From Asterias rubens (lineage: Eukaryota > Echinodermata > Asteroidea > Forcipulatida > Asteriidae): 64,000 nt of DNA. The DNA lies in NCBI RefSeq assembly GCF_902459465.1, contig NC_047068.1, positions 14,283,195-14,347,194 on the forward strand. Reading direction: 5' to 3'. The position numbers and the translations under genes are program-made. A model generated the notes under the pieces. The model saw only the letters and a list, made by a program, of their open reading frames with translations, made no database searches and was not told the origin of the DNA. Below, piece by piece: positions 24,092-34,665 of the stretch; position 1 is the first letter of the stretch, and each line of letters opens with the position of its first letter.

Positions 24092-24485
24092 TAATGCGAC
24101 TGACCGTAATGCGACTGACCATGGTTTTGCCATGTAAACCTAAAAGTTCAAGTTGCTGACCAATTATAAGTATCCTCTTGGATACTCATGTATAAGAGTT
24201 GTGTGTTACATATAGTCACACTTTCGCAAGCTTTTTGATATAGGACATTTTTGAATTGTGACAAGTGTGTTTTTTACCATGTCCTTTTTGTGTAATGCGA
24301 CTGACCGCTTTTTACAACGTTATAACATCCAGAGTACAAAGCCCACATAATTTCTAATATTATCAATTCAAAGCCTTGGGTGTCAAGTACAAATCAGTCT
24401 ATAAACTTAGTGGAAAGAATATCTCACATAGAACTTCTAGCACCAAGATCGAGAAATGACACTGGAAAATGTCATGCGACTGACC
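24092..24485 (+). repeat. Short motif AATGCGACTGACC repeated four times
   Basis: The motif occurs at 24093, 24108, 24294 and (as CATGCGACTGACC) 24473. Two copies are adjacent with a 15-bp period, and several are followed by G or ATGG. Block repeat R copy 3 (24500-24690) follows. No protein reading is convincing. Confidence 0.6.
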
Positions 24486-25450
24486 GTGGCATTGCCCTGA
24501 AATATAATTTACCAGACTCAAAGACAACACTTAAAAATCAAATACACAGAAAGGTAATATTGTTCAATTGAAAAACACACAACCACCGAACTTGTCTGGT
24601 CCTGAGTTTACTAGCCCAAAGCTAATATCAATGGCCTCGGGACAACAGCCCAGTGTAAAGACTGTCGACCTAAACCAACTGCTACCGGGGAATGATTCCA
24701 CCTACTCCTGGGGCTGACTGAATGACTGAAACAAGGTTACCCCTTCACAGTCAGGTGAATACTTGCAATACTTGTTTGTGCGGTAACTATGGTAACATGA
24801 GAGGTCAATACAAAAACAAATTTCTATCCTTCAACAACCATAACTAATCGTTGATGGAATATTGTGTTCAGTGCCACAAATGAAGACAGTTATGATTCAA
24901 TATTTACCTACAATTCTTTCACACACACACACACAAACAAAACAGTGAGACCCCCCTTTAATGTTATTTAGACACGCATGCGTACAATAGAATACAAAGG
25001 TCATTGTCAAAGAAATCGGGTAATTCCAAAAAGAAAATTCCAAACCAATAACACATTCGTAGCTGCTCGCCAAGCTCAAATTTATAAAATTAATGAGATT
25101 TAAACTGTTTTTGTTCAGCTGACCAGGTAAGAGAGGGGTTCTGATTTATTCATATCAGAAGTTTCATTGGGGGATTGAAGATAAAGTGGTTGTTTCGAGA
25201 TCAAATATAGATTTTATTGGAACTGGTTGTTTTTATGTAATCAAAGTGAGATTGTTACGATAGGGTTAGTGTACGTAGCATTATGGTTTGAAGTGAATGC
25301 ATTGTTCCCATTCACATGTACATGTACCCAGGGTTCTCCCTTAAACGCCAGTCAAAACAAACTCTTAAGTGGTCAGGCTGGCTAGTTCAGTGTTAAAAAG
25401 CTGGTGGACAAGTGAAATGACAAGTTTACTAGTCCTGTTGGCTGGTCACT

Positions 25451-25592
25451 AGACTTGTGTACAAGTTGTTAAATCGGCTCCTCGATAATGAGGAGTCGAA
25501 ATCGGGGAGCCGTCAGTTCGCGCGAGAGCAGTGATCTCGCGAGAGCCCTATCTCAGCGCATGGGGCCGATTTAACGCCTTGTCCACAAGTCT
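25451..25592. mobile_element. Foldback element with AGACTTGTG ends
   Basis: AGACTTGTGTACAAG and GTTAAATCGGC at the left pair with GCCGATTTAAC and CTTGTCCACAAGTCT at the right. The interior is GC-richer (CGCGCGAGAGC, CTCGCGAGAGCC). It has no coding capacity. Confidence 0.7.
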
Positions 25593-26029
25593 AGCTGGTC
25601 ACTGAATATAAGTCAAGGGCAAACATTGTGTGCCCGCTATGTTGAAAGTACCAGAATGGTGAGATCGTATGTGAGTGAAAACAAGAACGACAACTTAATT
25701 TAACAGTTCCCTCTTGGTGTGGAGAAATAGGCAAGAAAAATGCAAGATATAATGCATTTTTTTGTTCAAAAGTTTTGAAGGTTTTGCACATTCCCTATCA
25801 GGGAGCTATCGACTGATTTGTATGGTTTCTTACTGGCATCTCGAACAAAAGTAATCACAAAAGTATGTGAGCAGTCAGAAGCCATACACTAGCTGCCATA
25901 GCCAAGGATCTCACAGGCAAAATAATGATACAACCTGGGGATGCACAATTTTTTTAAATATAAAATTTTAAACCATTAGTGAAACTGACTGGGTAAATTT
26001 AAAAATAATTTGGGTTGAACAAAAATAAA

Positions 26030-26375
26030 TTGACAAGAGTCGGAATTTGAACCAACGATGACCGGTTTATAGAAAAGTTTGCGGTAACACCATGTAATAA
26101 CAATCTCTCAATGAGTTGGGGTGGTTCTGAAAAGAACCGTTGGATTAACTCGACGTTTCGATCAGTATGCTCTGATCGTCTTCTGGAGATGACCGGTTTA
26201 ACATGCCTGCGCTCTACCAACTGAGCTATTCCAGCCCTATGTTGACGATCTCCCTACTTTGTCATTACTTTTGTTCGGGATGCCAGTAAGAAACCATACA
26301 AATCAGTCGATAGCTGCCGTGTAGTCAGGGATCACACCCAAGTTTATGATACAACCTGGGATCACATTAAGATTT
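26030..26375 (-). mobile_element. tRNA-related dispersed element, split by a 118-bp insertion
   Basis: This is the same family as the bodies in 11807-12722. On the minus strand it keeps CTGGAATAGCTCAGTTGGTA and a B-box-like GTTCAAATTCC, but the anticodon region is broken by the insertion at 26070-26187. The upstream text (GCCAGTAAGAAACCATACA) is repeated in inverted form at about 25800-25900. Confidence 0.7.
26070..26187 (-). mobile_element. 118-bp insertion with hammerhead-like core and 13-bp target duplication
   Basis: The insertion is flanked by GATGACCGGTTTA at 26057-26069 and 26188-26200. On the minus strand it begins TCCAGAAGA, then the stem CGATCAG...CTGATCG, then AAACGTCGAG. The order CAGAAGA, stem, GAAAC, GUC matches the hammerhead layout (CUGANGA, stem II, GAAA, NUH) with one core substitution, and CTC just upstream (partly target sequence) could pair with GAG. 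The insertion ends with ACATGGTGTTACCGCAAAC. Penelope-like elements are known to carry such motifs. Activity is not shown. Confidence 0.55.
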
Positions 26376-26571
26376 TTGGCCCTAATTTCCCAGAGCAAAA
26401 AGTAGCTAAGCACAACAAAACTATGCTTATTACAATAAGATTATAAGACAAAAGACGATGTTACATGTAACACTCTCAGACTGGTATCCTGTTTATTTTT
26501 GTTAAGCAGAAAATGTTCTAGCAATACTTTCTATTTTAACACTTACAGCAGCTCTATGAAATTGGGACCTG

Positions 26572-26719
26572 GGGTGGATTTTACAAAGAGTTAAGACTAG
26601 TCTTATCTCGAGTAAGGACAAGTTACTCATCCTAACTTAGGACTAGCCATACGTTTTTCATATCTCCTAGGCAAAGTCCTAAGTTAGGACTAGTCCTAAC
26701 TCTTTGTGAAATCAACCCC
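26572..26719. mobile_element. CTCTTTGTGAAAT-ended MITE, complete copy
   Basis: GGGGTGGATTTTACAAAGAG and CTCTTTGTGAAATCAACCCC are the inverted ends, with AGTCCTAAGTTAGGACTAGTCC inside. It lies just upstream of gene C. Confidence 0.8.
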
Positions 26720-26979
26720 TTGTCATTCATCTCTGTGATGGAAATGTTGCTATGCTCAAGAAAAAATTAAGGGGCAGGGAGACAAATGAAAGATCCTGAT
26801 AAATCGCAAGCCTGATGCACGTATGTACTTCATCTGACAGAAATGAATCACGAATGATTTTTAGAAAAAGCACATTCAAAGTGTAGCTAAAAAAACAATT
26901 TAGCATTTCAGATTGAAACTTATCTTGACCTACTTTTCGATTATAACCACTCTTGTACTTTGTCTTTACATTCACAGAA

Positions 26980-29900
26980 ATGGATTCTAATATAAATACC
27001 CAAAATGGTAACAATAATGCCATAAAAAGATACATTCTTGATGAAAAAGTTCCCGATAAGGTATGTATAAACATGGTACATGTATGTGGTAACACTTTTT
27101 CAACTTGTTCAACTTGTCACCTTTCGGTGAAATGGTTTAACTTGTAAAACAACTAAATATTTACCTAGTGTTATCCCTTAAAGGCAGTGGACACTATTGG
27201 TAATTACTCAAAATAATTATTAGAATAAGACCTTACTGTGTAACCAGTAATGGGGAGCTGCTGATAGTATACACAAATTGTGAGAAACGGCTCCCTCTGA
27301 AGTAATTTTCCAAGAATTTGATTTTGAGACCTCAGAATTAGTTTGAGGTCTCGAAATCAAGCATCTGAAAGCACACAACTTCGTATGACAATGGTTTTTT
27401 TTTCTTTCATTAGGCCTATTATCTCGCAACTTCGACCACCAATTGAGTTCAAATTTTCACAGGTTTGTTACTTTATGCATATGTTCATATACACCAAGTG
27501 AGAAGACTGGTCTTTGACAATTACCAATAGTGTCCACTGTCTTTAAAGGTAGGTTCCTAGACAGGTAAAAAATTAATGACCATAAAACATACTATGTGAG
27601 AAGCACTGTAGCTGTTGTTAATATAAATCATTTTGACAAAACCAGTCTATGGCCCTTTATTCTACAGTCTACATTTTGTGCGCAGCCCTACTTCCAACAT
27701 CCACTTGTATTTCAATTTATAACTGATATAGCTCAACTTCTGAACATGCTTTATAACCAGTGCCACTTTGCTAGCTTTCAAAATAAAACCAAATGTATAG
27801 ATTTGGCTTTATACTAGTGGTTTCCAAAATCCATTAAAAAATAGGTGTTCCACGAATCCCCATTTTTGGTGGCGAGCTTCAAATTAAAACTGTAGTCAAA
27901 GGTGTGGACAGCATTGGTAAGATAAAACAAAAGATACATCATCAAGCTCTTCCCATCATCTTAAGCAGCATGCAGCATCAGAGTCCAGCTTCCATCAGAG
28001 CATACTGATCAAAACGTCGAGTTGAAACCAATGGTTCTTTTTAGAACTACCCCATCTCATACATGGTGTTACTGCAAATCTTTACTACATGTATATTATA
28101 GTTGAATTTACATCTGATTGTTAGGCTGTCTGACTTAGCGGCTATGGATACGGCTACGGCTGAATCACCTTTACTTCTCCCGCATTGAAGCATAGGCCGC
28201 CCTTAGTAACAGCCATAGCTATAGCCACAGCACAGCCTACTTATATTATTTATTATACAGTACTTTTTTAACAACCTGTACATTGTCTTTAAACTTACAG
28301 AAAGTAACTTCTTTGAAATGTTTGAATAACAATAGTGCTGCCCTTCAACGTTTCCTCCGAGATGAAATATGTTCCAACATCGGAAATGTACGTATAAATG
28401 TGACTTTCCACATGTGATTTATTTAAGAAATAACAACAAAAACGTTCATCCGATTAAGTAGGATTTGAAACTTTTCTCGTGACACAGATGCTCGATCAAT
28501 CTTCTACAGGTTTGTCAGTTTATAGTACAGGTATATGGGTTGATTACATGAAGTGCTTACACTACAAGCACTGTAATATTCCTTTATTGAAGTAACGCCT
28601 CGATGTGCTTTGAAACACCTGTTTATTGTTCCACAACCCTCCCCCAGCATAAAGTTCATGGGTAGGGGCCATAATTTCAAACTTGCTTAATTTTGTACAA
28701 TATAGTATAGTACAATGAATTATAAAAACAGACAAGTTTTAAATTAATCAGCTATGTATTAAAACCATTTTTTTTATGGTGGGGTGTTGTGGCCGAGCAG
28801 ATAAGAGCACCAAACTCAAGCTCTGGTTTTTCTCTTGAGGTGTTGGTTCGAGTCCTGGTCATGACACTTGTGTCCCTAAGCATAACACTTGACTATAATT
28901 CGTAACATAATCTACAGTTGAGTGTAGATTCCTTACAAACTTAAGTAAATAGTTCAACTTGAAAATTACTGTCTTTCCAAACTGAAAGATAGCATGAAGT
29001 GCAATAAAACTTAGCTGAAAATATGTTTAGTAGTTTTGAAAAAATCACTTTACTAACATAATTTATTGTTAGCTGAGCAAACTGACGTTGTACTCGATAA
29101 TGTTGCAAGCACTAAAGAATGCCCATACACTTTGTAATAATAAAATGTGACCGACTGTCGTTTGACAACGTATACAAAACTAGATAGACTAACTAGTGTT
29201 GTTACATTGAGAAATCCAATTCATTGAAACTGTGTTTCATAACCAATGAGGGAAATAGTTTAAGTCAGAGAATAGACTCTTAAGTGTAGATTCGTGAATA
29301 CAATGTACTCGCCTTCAGCTCGTACATTCTATTCACGAATCTACACTTTCTCGTCCATTCTCCTTAACATAATCTTTCTCAGCTCCCTGGGAAGTATACA
29401 ACCTGGGCAACCGTAGCGCTCCTAAGACTTTTTCATACACAATATCAACCTCTACCCTCGCAGGTACCCATTTATACCCCTGGGTGAAGAGAAGCAATCA
29501 GTAGTAAAGTATCTTGCTCAAGGACACGACCAGGATTCGAACCCACACTGCGATAATATTATTATTATTACTGTTATTACTCTCTGTAGAATGACAATCT
29601 GATGTTGACCACACAAGATCCACCATGGGAATATAACTCGCCACTAGACTGTGACCCACCAAAGAAAAAAAAAGACACCTTAATAATAAAAGACTTTGCA
29701 TAATGCACGGTAAGTGATCTATAAAAAAAAAAATTAAATTTTGTTCTCAACTGGAATATATCAATTTTGTAAATCAAAACAACTGAGCGAAGGCCAGGTA
29801 TCATAGGCCACAAAACTTCCAGTACGCACTAATCCTCCACTCAGATGCTCGAACCGGAGTGTGATAACAAGCCATAACCTAGTCCCAGTTTTTATATTGC

Positions 29901-30788
29901 ACTCTACGTATTGTGAGTGTCAATGCATCATGCTCCGCAAAGGGTCAGTGCAATGATTACATTCTAAACTTTTTTATGCATGCTGTTCGTCATGAAAAAC
30001 ACACTCTTAAACTTAAGGTGGATTTAAATGAGACCGGAAGATGAATTCGTTATCACTCGCGCACTGTCAGACTCGACAAGATAAAAATGGTGTAACTGAA
30101 AGACGGACACAAATTAACGTTCACTCGACACAACTAAACTTCAAATATTCTTATTAAATAAATCTTAGGGGTATTTACAATATTTACAACATAATCAGGG
30201 TATAAACTGAATATACTCTCTCTCCTCAAGCTCACATTGCTTTTTAACTTTCACAACACATTCTCACACTCCACATTAACTTTCCTTTATCCAACTGTTT
30301 CAATGCAAATATACAAAGGCATTTGCCAAAAAAGGAAGGGGGGGTTCTTAATTACCATGACCATAGTTAACTAAGGGTGGCACGCAAAGTATGCCTACAT
30401 AACATAGCTTAACAGGGCGTTTCCTGCGCAGTCGACGCGTATGACGTGACAGAAATGCGGCACTGCGCGAAATATTTACAAACCGCAGGTTTGGGGAATT
30501 TACACTATGTCAGATCGAGAAAAGTAAGAATAAAACAATTAAAAACAAATTATCAACAATCGACTCTGACACGCACTCATGGAAAACACTTGTGAGATAA
30601 CTTATAGTTTATGACATGTCTTTGATTCTTTTCAGCTTCAAACCAGACAAGGAAGGATAGAAGAAGTAATGAGTAAAGACAGAATGGAGACCTTGGATGA
30701 GAAGACTCCAGTGCTCAACAATCTTAATTATTATGTGGGCCATTCAGTGAAAAAGACAATCTTAATTATTATGTGGGCCATTCAGTGA
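26980..30788 (+). CDS. Gene C: small three-exon protein, C-terminus altered by a 38-bp triplication
   Basis: The coding exons are 26980-27060 (after TTCACAG, donor GTATGT), 28301-28387 (after CTTACAG, donor GTACGT) and 30636-30788 (after TTTTCAG), all phase 0, giving 27+29+50 residues. Exons 1 and 2 both contain NNN, then R-[YF]-[IL]-x-DE, which suggests exon duplication. The third exon is charged (RIEEVMSKDRMETLDE), then NLNYYVGHSVKK, and stops because a 38-bp unit is present three times. If the unit were single, the frame would continue to a TGA at 30955-30957 that directly precedes AATAAA (30958-30963). I do not recognise the family and see no signal peptide. The splice model is inference. 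Confidence 0.5.
27182..27542. mobile_element. TTAA MITE in intron 1 of gene C
   Basis: TTAA flanks lie at 27178-27181 and 27543-27546, and the ends are AGGCAGTGGACAC and a diverged GTGTCCACTGTCT. The left flank is CCTTAA, so the target duplication is TTAA rather than TTTAAA. The body contains CGAAATCAAGCATCTGAAAG like its relatives. Confidence 0.85.
27950..28085 (+). mobile_element. Degenerate retroelement tail fragment
   Basis: ATCAGAGCATACTGAT, then AAAACGTCGAG, and then ACATGGTGTTACTGCAAATC matches the minus-strand order of the insertion at 26070-26187. The first hammerhead-like box is lost. Confidence 0.45.
28785..28925 (+). mobile_element. tRNA-Leu-like SINE, 5' part
   Basis: GTTGTGGCCGAGCAGATAAG is an A-box-like start, ACTCAAGC is an anticodon-stem remnant, GGTTCGAGTCCTGG is the B box, and TGACACTTGTGTCC links it to 41704. 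It lies in intron 2 of gene C. Confidence 0.65.
29283..29349. repeat. Inverted repeat AGTGTAGATTCGTGAATA
   Basis: The left arm, AGTGTAGATTCGTGAATA, is mirrored by TATTCACGAATCTACACT, with about 30 bases between. An incomplete relative (GAGTGTAGATTCC) lies at about 28920. Confidence 0.75.
29370..29660 (-). mobile_element. SINE in reverse orientation
   Basis: The text GGTTCGAATCCTGG...TGTCCTTGAGCAAG (minus strand) and TACCTGCGAGGGTAGAGGTT matches the body of the SINE at 41704-42055. The head is disrupted by an (ATT)n run. Confidence 0.55.
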
Positions 30789-30833
30789 AAAAGACGATCT
30801 TAATTATTATGTGGGCCATTCAGTGAAAAAGAC
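30720..30833 (+). repeat. 38-bp tandem triplication in exon 3 of gene C
   Basis: The three units at 30720-30757, 30758-30795 and 30796-30833 are identical except for the first base (A, A, G). The two extra units add 76 bp, which is not a multiple of three, and the second unit supplies an in-frame TGA at 30786-30788. Confidence 0.95.
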
Positions 30834-31044
30834 GATGCAAGCCTGGCACGCATTCAAACGCTCAAACCTTCGCGGTGTAACATTACCACATGACAATATA
30901 CTGGAAACTCAATGTTTGATTGCGGGCGTGTTTACACAAAACACAGATTTGTGGTGAAATAAATGATCCATGTACTGAAGATCTGGTACATGACAGATGT
31001 TAGAGAAGTTTTCACTTTTTGGCCAACATTGTTTAAATACACAA

Positions 31045-31175
31045 AGGCCGTGTTCGAATTGGCGGCTATAGCAGCTACAACCATTGCTAAGGATGTCCTA
31101 TACTTCAACGCATGATGATGTGGTGATTCAGCCGCAGCTATTGCCCTATAGCCACCAATTCAATCACACATGGCC
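31045..31175. mobile_element. Inverted-repeat element with GGCC ends
   Basis: GGCCGTGTTCGAATTGGCGG is mirrored in diverged form by CCACCAATTCAATCACACATGGCC read in reverse. CTATAG lies inside both ends. It immediately follows gene C. Confidence 0.5.
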
Positions 31176-31188
31176 TTACAATAGCCTA

Positions 31189-31415
31189 GGCCCAATTTCA
31201 AAGAGCTGCTTAGCAAAAAAATTCTTTCTTGATAATAAAAAAAAAGGATTACCAACCATATTTCAATTTGTTGCATATCGTTGTTACTGGTACTCAGCTG
31301 TTGTTTGCTAAATCCTGAAATCATGTGAAAATTTGGTTGGCAATCTTTTTTTATCAGAGCAAAAATTTCATAGTATGCAAATTTTTGTGCTTAGCAGCTC
31401 TATGAAATTGGGCCC
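31189..31415. mobile_element. GGGCCC-ended MITE, dispersed copy
   Basis: The left end is GGCCCAATTTCAAAGAGCTG and the right end AGCTCTATGAAATTGGGCCC. The inner pairing is as in 5822-6063. Confidence 0.75.
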
Positions 31416-32030
31416 TGGTGATCCCGACAAAAATCTGCTCAGAAAATCGAGCACCGAGCTTCTTAGATGTAGTTAGAATGCGATATATTTAGTAATTTAA
31501 TAATTTTTAACACCAGTTTAATCCTGCTGTACGTAAAGCTTAGCTTATGCATGCATGTAAAACGTGTAAAACTCTTAGTCATAGATCTGTATCTGTTCCA
31601 AGTATTTTAAAATCGTTAAGAAGGTAGTGGTTATAATATTTCATAATGTACTTCTTGCATTTAGTTAGAATGCCATATTAGAAATTTCATCGTTTAAATT
31701 CAAGCCTAACCCTGCTGTACATAAAGCGCAGTAATGCTTGTATGTAGAACTTCAATAATTAAAATTAAGTCAAACATGTAGATTTGTATTTGTTAATTGT
31801 TTTACTGTAGATTGTTAGAAAGGTAGTGGTTATCGTAAACCACAAAGTACAAATAAATCGAGACCCTTTCTCTACTGGGATCTATTTTGCTTCGATGCTT
31901 CAAAATCGACTGATAATAGGAATTCAATCCCAGCCAGCGCCTCCAATAGAACAAATTTCAAATGTTCCCCAATCCTTCAAAACTGTCAAAATTCTCCTGT
32001 TGATTTGAAGGGCTGTGTCAGGATATGGCC

Positions 32031-32175
32031 AGAGGTCAATTTCACAAAGATAGTCCTAACTTAGGACTAGTCCTAGGACTCTTTAGGGGTTAGGGGTTAT
32101 TAAGAACCTAAGGCTAGTCCTAACTTGTCCTAACTCGAGATAAGAGTAGTCTCAACTCCTTGTGAAATCCACCCG
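32031..32175. mobile_element. CTCTTTGTGAAAT-ended MITE, dispersed copy
   Basis: CAATTTCACAAAGATAGTCC and CTCCTTGTGAAATCCACCC are the inverted ends, with TAGGACTAGTCCTA in the middle. The same place in the paired duplication (about 43760-44120) holds a copy interrupted by other sequence. Confidence 0.7.
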
Positions 32176-34029
32176 TGAGTTTATCACATGATCAGAATGT
32201 ACAAAGAAAACAAAATATTGTTACGGTAACATTATTTGACTTACCTTGTGTCCGAGGGAAGCTCTGCTGGTTAATTTCTACACGTAGCTTTCATTTCTTG
32301 CTTAACGAAAGATGAGTGCAGAGTACCTGGGAAGGTCAATGAAATTCACATTAAGATCTAGGAGCAATTTGACCAGTGTTGTAGCAACGGTGTACGGTGA
32401 TGGGCGGGCCTGCCCAGAACTCAAAATGTTTGCCCAGCACTGTGAGCAAAATACATTGTGCCGCCCAGCACAGATTTAAAAATATTGTCCACTGTGCATT
32501 GATCTAAAGACACACACAACTAATGATATGGAGTATCAAATGTCACAGAGAAAGAACACACCCAAAGGGCCTTTCAACTTCTTGCATGGCACCATAACAA
32601 GAACAGCTTGGAAACCTGGCCCCACGTCAGCAACAATGGCGCCATAATTAAACATGAATAATTTTAATGATCCGCTTGCCCTTGGTGGACTTTGAAAAAA
32701 AAATTGACTTGTTGCTCACCACTAAAATTGGTGTAGCTACATGATACAACCCTGGCAACGACTCATGACGTCCTAAAAGCTACCAGCATTTAAATCCTCT
32801 CACATGTGACTCGGGAGCAGGCATCCAGTCATGAATTATATATATTCAATCATGTGGACTTTGTAAAAGTTTGCAAATATTAAAGGGTCAGTATACATTT
32901 GGTAATGACGTGGTGAAGTAGAACAGCTTTGGATAGTAAAAAGCATTTTGAGAAACTATTCGCTTCGAAGTACTGCAGTTATGAGAAAATGTACCCCCCC
33001 CCCCCCGAATCAACTTTCTGATTCTTGCATACACGAATGTTCCAGATCACCAAGTGACAATGGCCATTTGGCTACAGCTCCAATCATGTGGCACAACACT
33101 TTAACTTTCAATTTATCTTATTCAAATCTTTTTTTTTTTTTGGCTTGTTATTTGCCCATAATAGAGAGGTTTCTAGTTCTGGTGCAGAAGTAGAGTGTAA
33201 GCTTAAAACACAACTGATGCTAGCAAAAAATAAAACCAAAAACATATAAACTCCGACATATTGTATCATTTTCATGTTTTCGCCTTGTAAATTTTAGCTA
33301 TCCAAATTTTTATTCCCTTAATTTTTGTTTTTATTATACTATATGTATGTTTATATATAAAAACTGTTGTTTCTTTTGACCCGCCCACCCACAATTTTAA
33401 ACAATGACTATTCTCAAAGGCCCTTTAAGGCTACTTAAACTTTGTGACCAAAGTACATCGTGAGCAACCCACAATTCGTCTGAGAAATGTTAAACATCTC
33501 AAAACAAGCCATAATAGTGAACAAGCATACCTGTAGGGTCAACAGTTGACCTTGTAATCTATTTTTCTTTTAAAATAGATCAAGATTAAATTATGACAAA
33601 AGTAGGGGACAGTCCCCCAAAAAGAACCCTAGAAGTAAATTTCGTCAAAAAAAAAAAGCCCCCCAAAAAGTAGGTTTTGTTTATCAAAATTTAACAATAA
33701 ACAAGCATCTTCTTCTACTTTATTTTGTTCTCTTGGTTTTGGGGTTTTTTTTTTTTAGGGGGGGGGGGTGAGAAAGTGTGAACACCATAAAATTAAATAT
33801 TGACATTAATATTTGATTTTAGTTCTAGATCAAAGTTTTGATCAAAATACAATTCATCAATTGTGTTCGATCAGATGACAAGTATAAAGCATCATCTTCT
33901 TCATTTAAAATGTATTTATTTTTTGAGAAACTATATTTTTTTATTGACCAGACTTTTTAAACTTTGGTATCTAGGGTGACAAACAAACATTAAACCCCGC
34001 CCGATTTTCGTTACGCATCCAGTTGCCAA

Positions 34030-34112
34030 CGTTAATGCAGTTTTGTTCGCAACACTCAAATTTCTTCTGCGCAAAGTGACAAATATACAAGTTCCGACTA
34101 GCAAAACCAAAG
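34030..34112 (+). other. Candidate non-coding first exon of gene A (distal)
   Basis: CGTTAATGCAGTTTTGTTCGC to CCAAAG, followed by GTGAGTT, is closely matched at 46620-46698 upstream of gene D. A GC-box-like CCCCGCCC (about 33996) lies upstream in both, with no clear TATA box. A second similar segment lies at 34420-34490, so gene A appears to have two first-exon candidates. Confidence 0.45.
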
Positions 34113-34665
34113 GTGAGTTATATGAGTTATTGATCTAACCTGTACTTCTTTGTAATAAGTCTGAATCTTGAAACACAAGAGGTAGCTTTGATTCAGTTTC
34201 TAACCATTATGTTTTCATATGCAAGAAGTTGAATGCGCCTCAGTCAACATCAACATTGAATGTGCTGCCGGGTTTTTAAGTAGAACTTTCAAAACAAATT
34301 CTGTTGGTCAAAAACTGTTCAAAACCTAGGACATCCAGAATGACCTGTCAACAAGTGCCCCCTCAAACAGAACCAGACAGCATTAAATTCTGAGTTGTCA
34401 ATTTGATAGTTTTGTCCACAGGCTCAAACTTCGTCTGCGAAGACGCACTGTATGCACAAGTTGTGACCAGCAAAGACAAAAAGAGTTTTTAAAGTAAAAG
34501 GAAAAACATTTTATGCTCAGTTGTTTAAATTGTAAATATTAGTCAATGGATTACTATAAAGATATATTTGTTTACTGTTCAGATGCAAAATTCAAGTCAA
34601 AAAGTAGACTTCCTACTCAGTCATTTTAAATAATTTTACCACAGGTGTGAGACAATACAACATCA

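Larger units (their letters stand above)
31800..34112 (+). repeat. Segmental duplication A1, paired with 43490-46698
   Basis: Long diverged matches run through both regions in the same order: ACAAAATATTGTTACG, GATGAGTGCAGAGTACCTGG, CACCCAAAGGGCCTTTCAAC, GGTCAACAGTTGACCTTG and the first-exon text GTTAATGCAGTTTT. The copies differ by element insertions (a MITE at 44773-45051, a LINE/SINE tail at 43800-44035) and by homopolymer runs. No gene is seen inside apart from the terminal first-exon candidate. Confidence 0.85.

Noticed and set aside
25999-26220. 73-codon minus-strand frame
   Set aside because: It spans a tRNA-related element and the 118-bp insertion and is not a gene.
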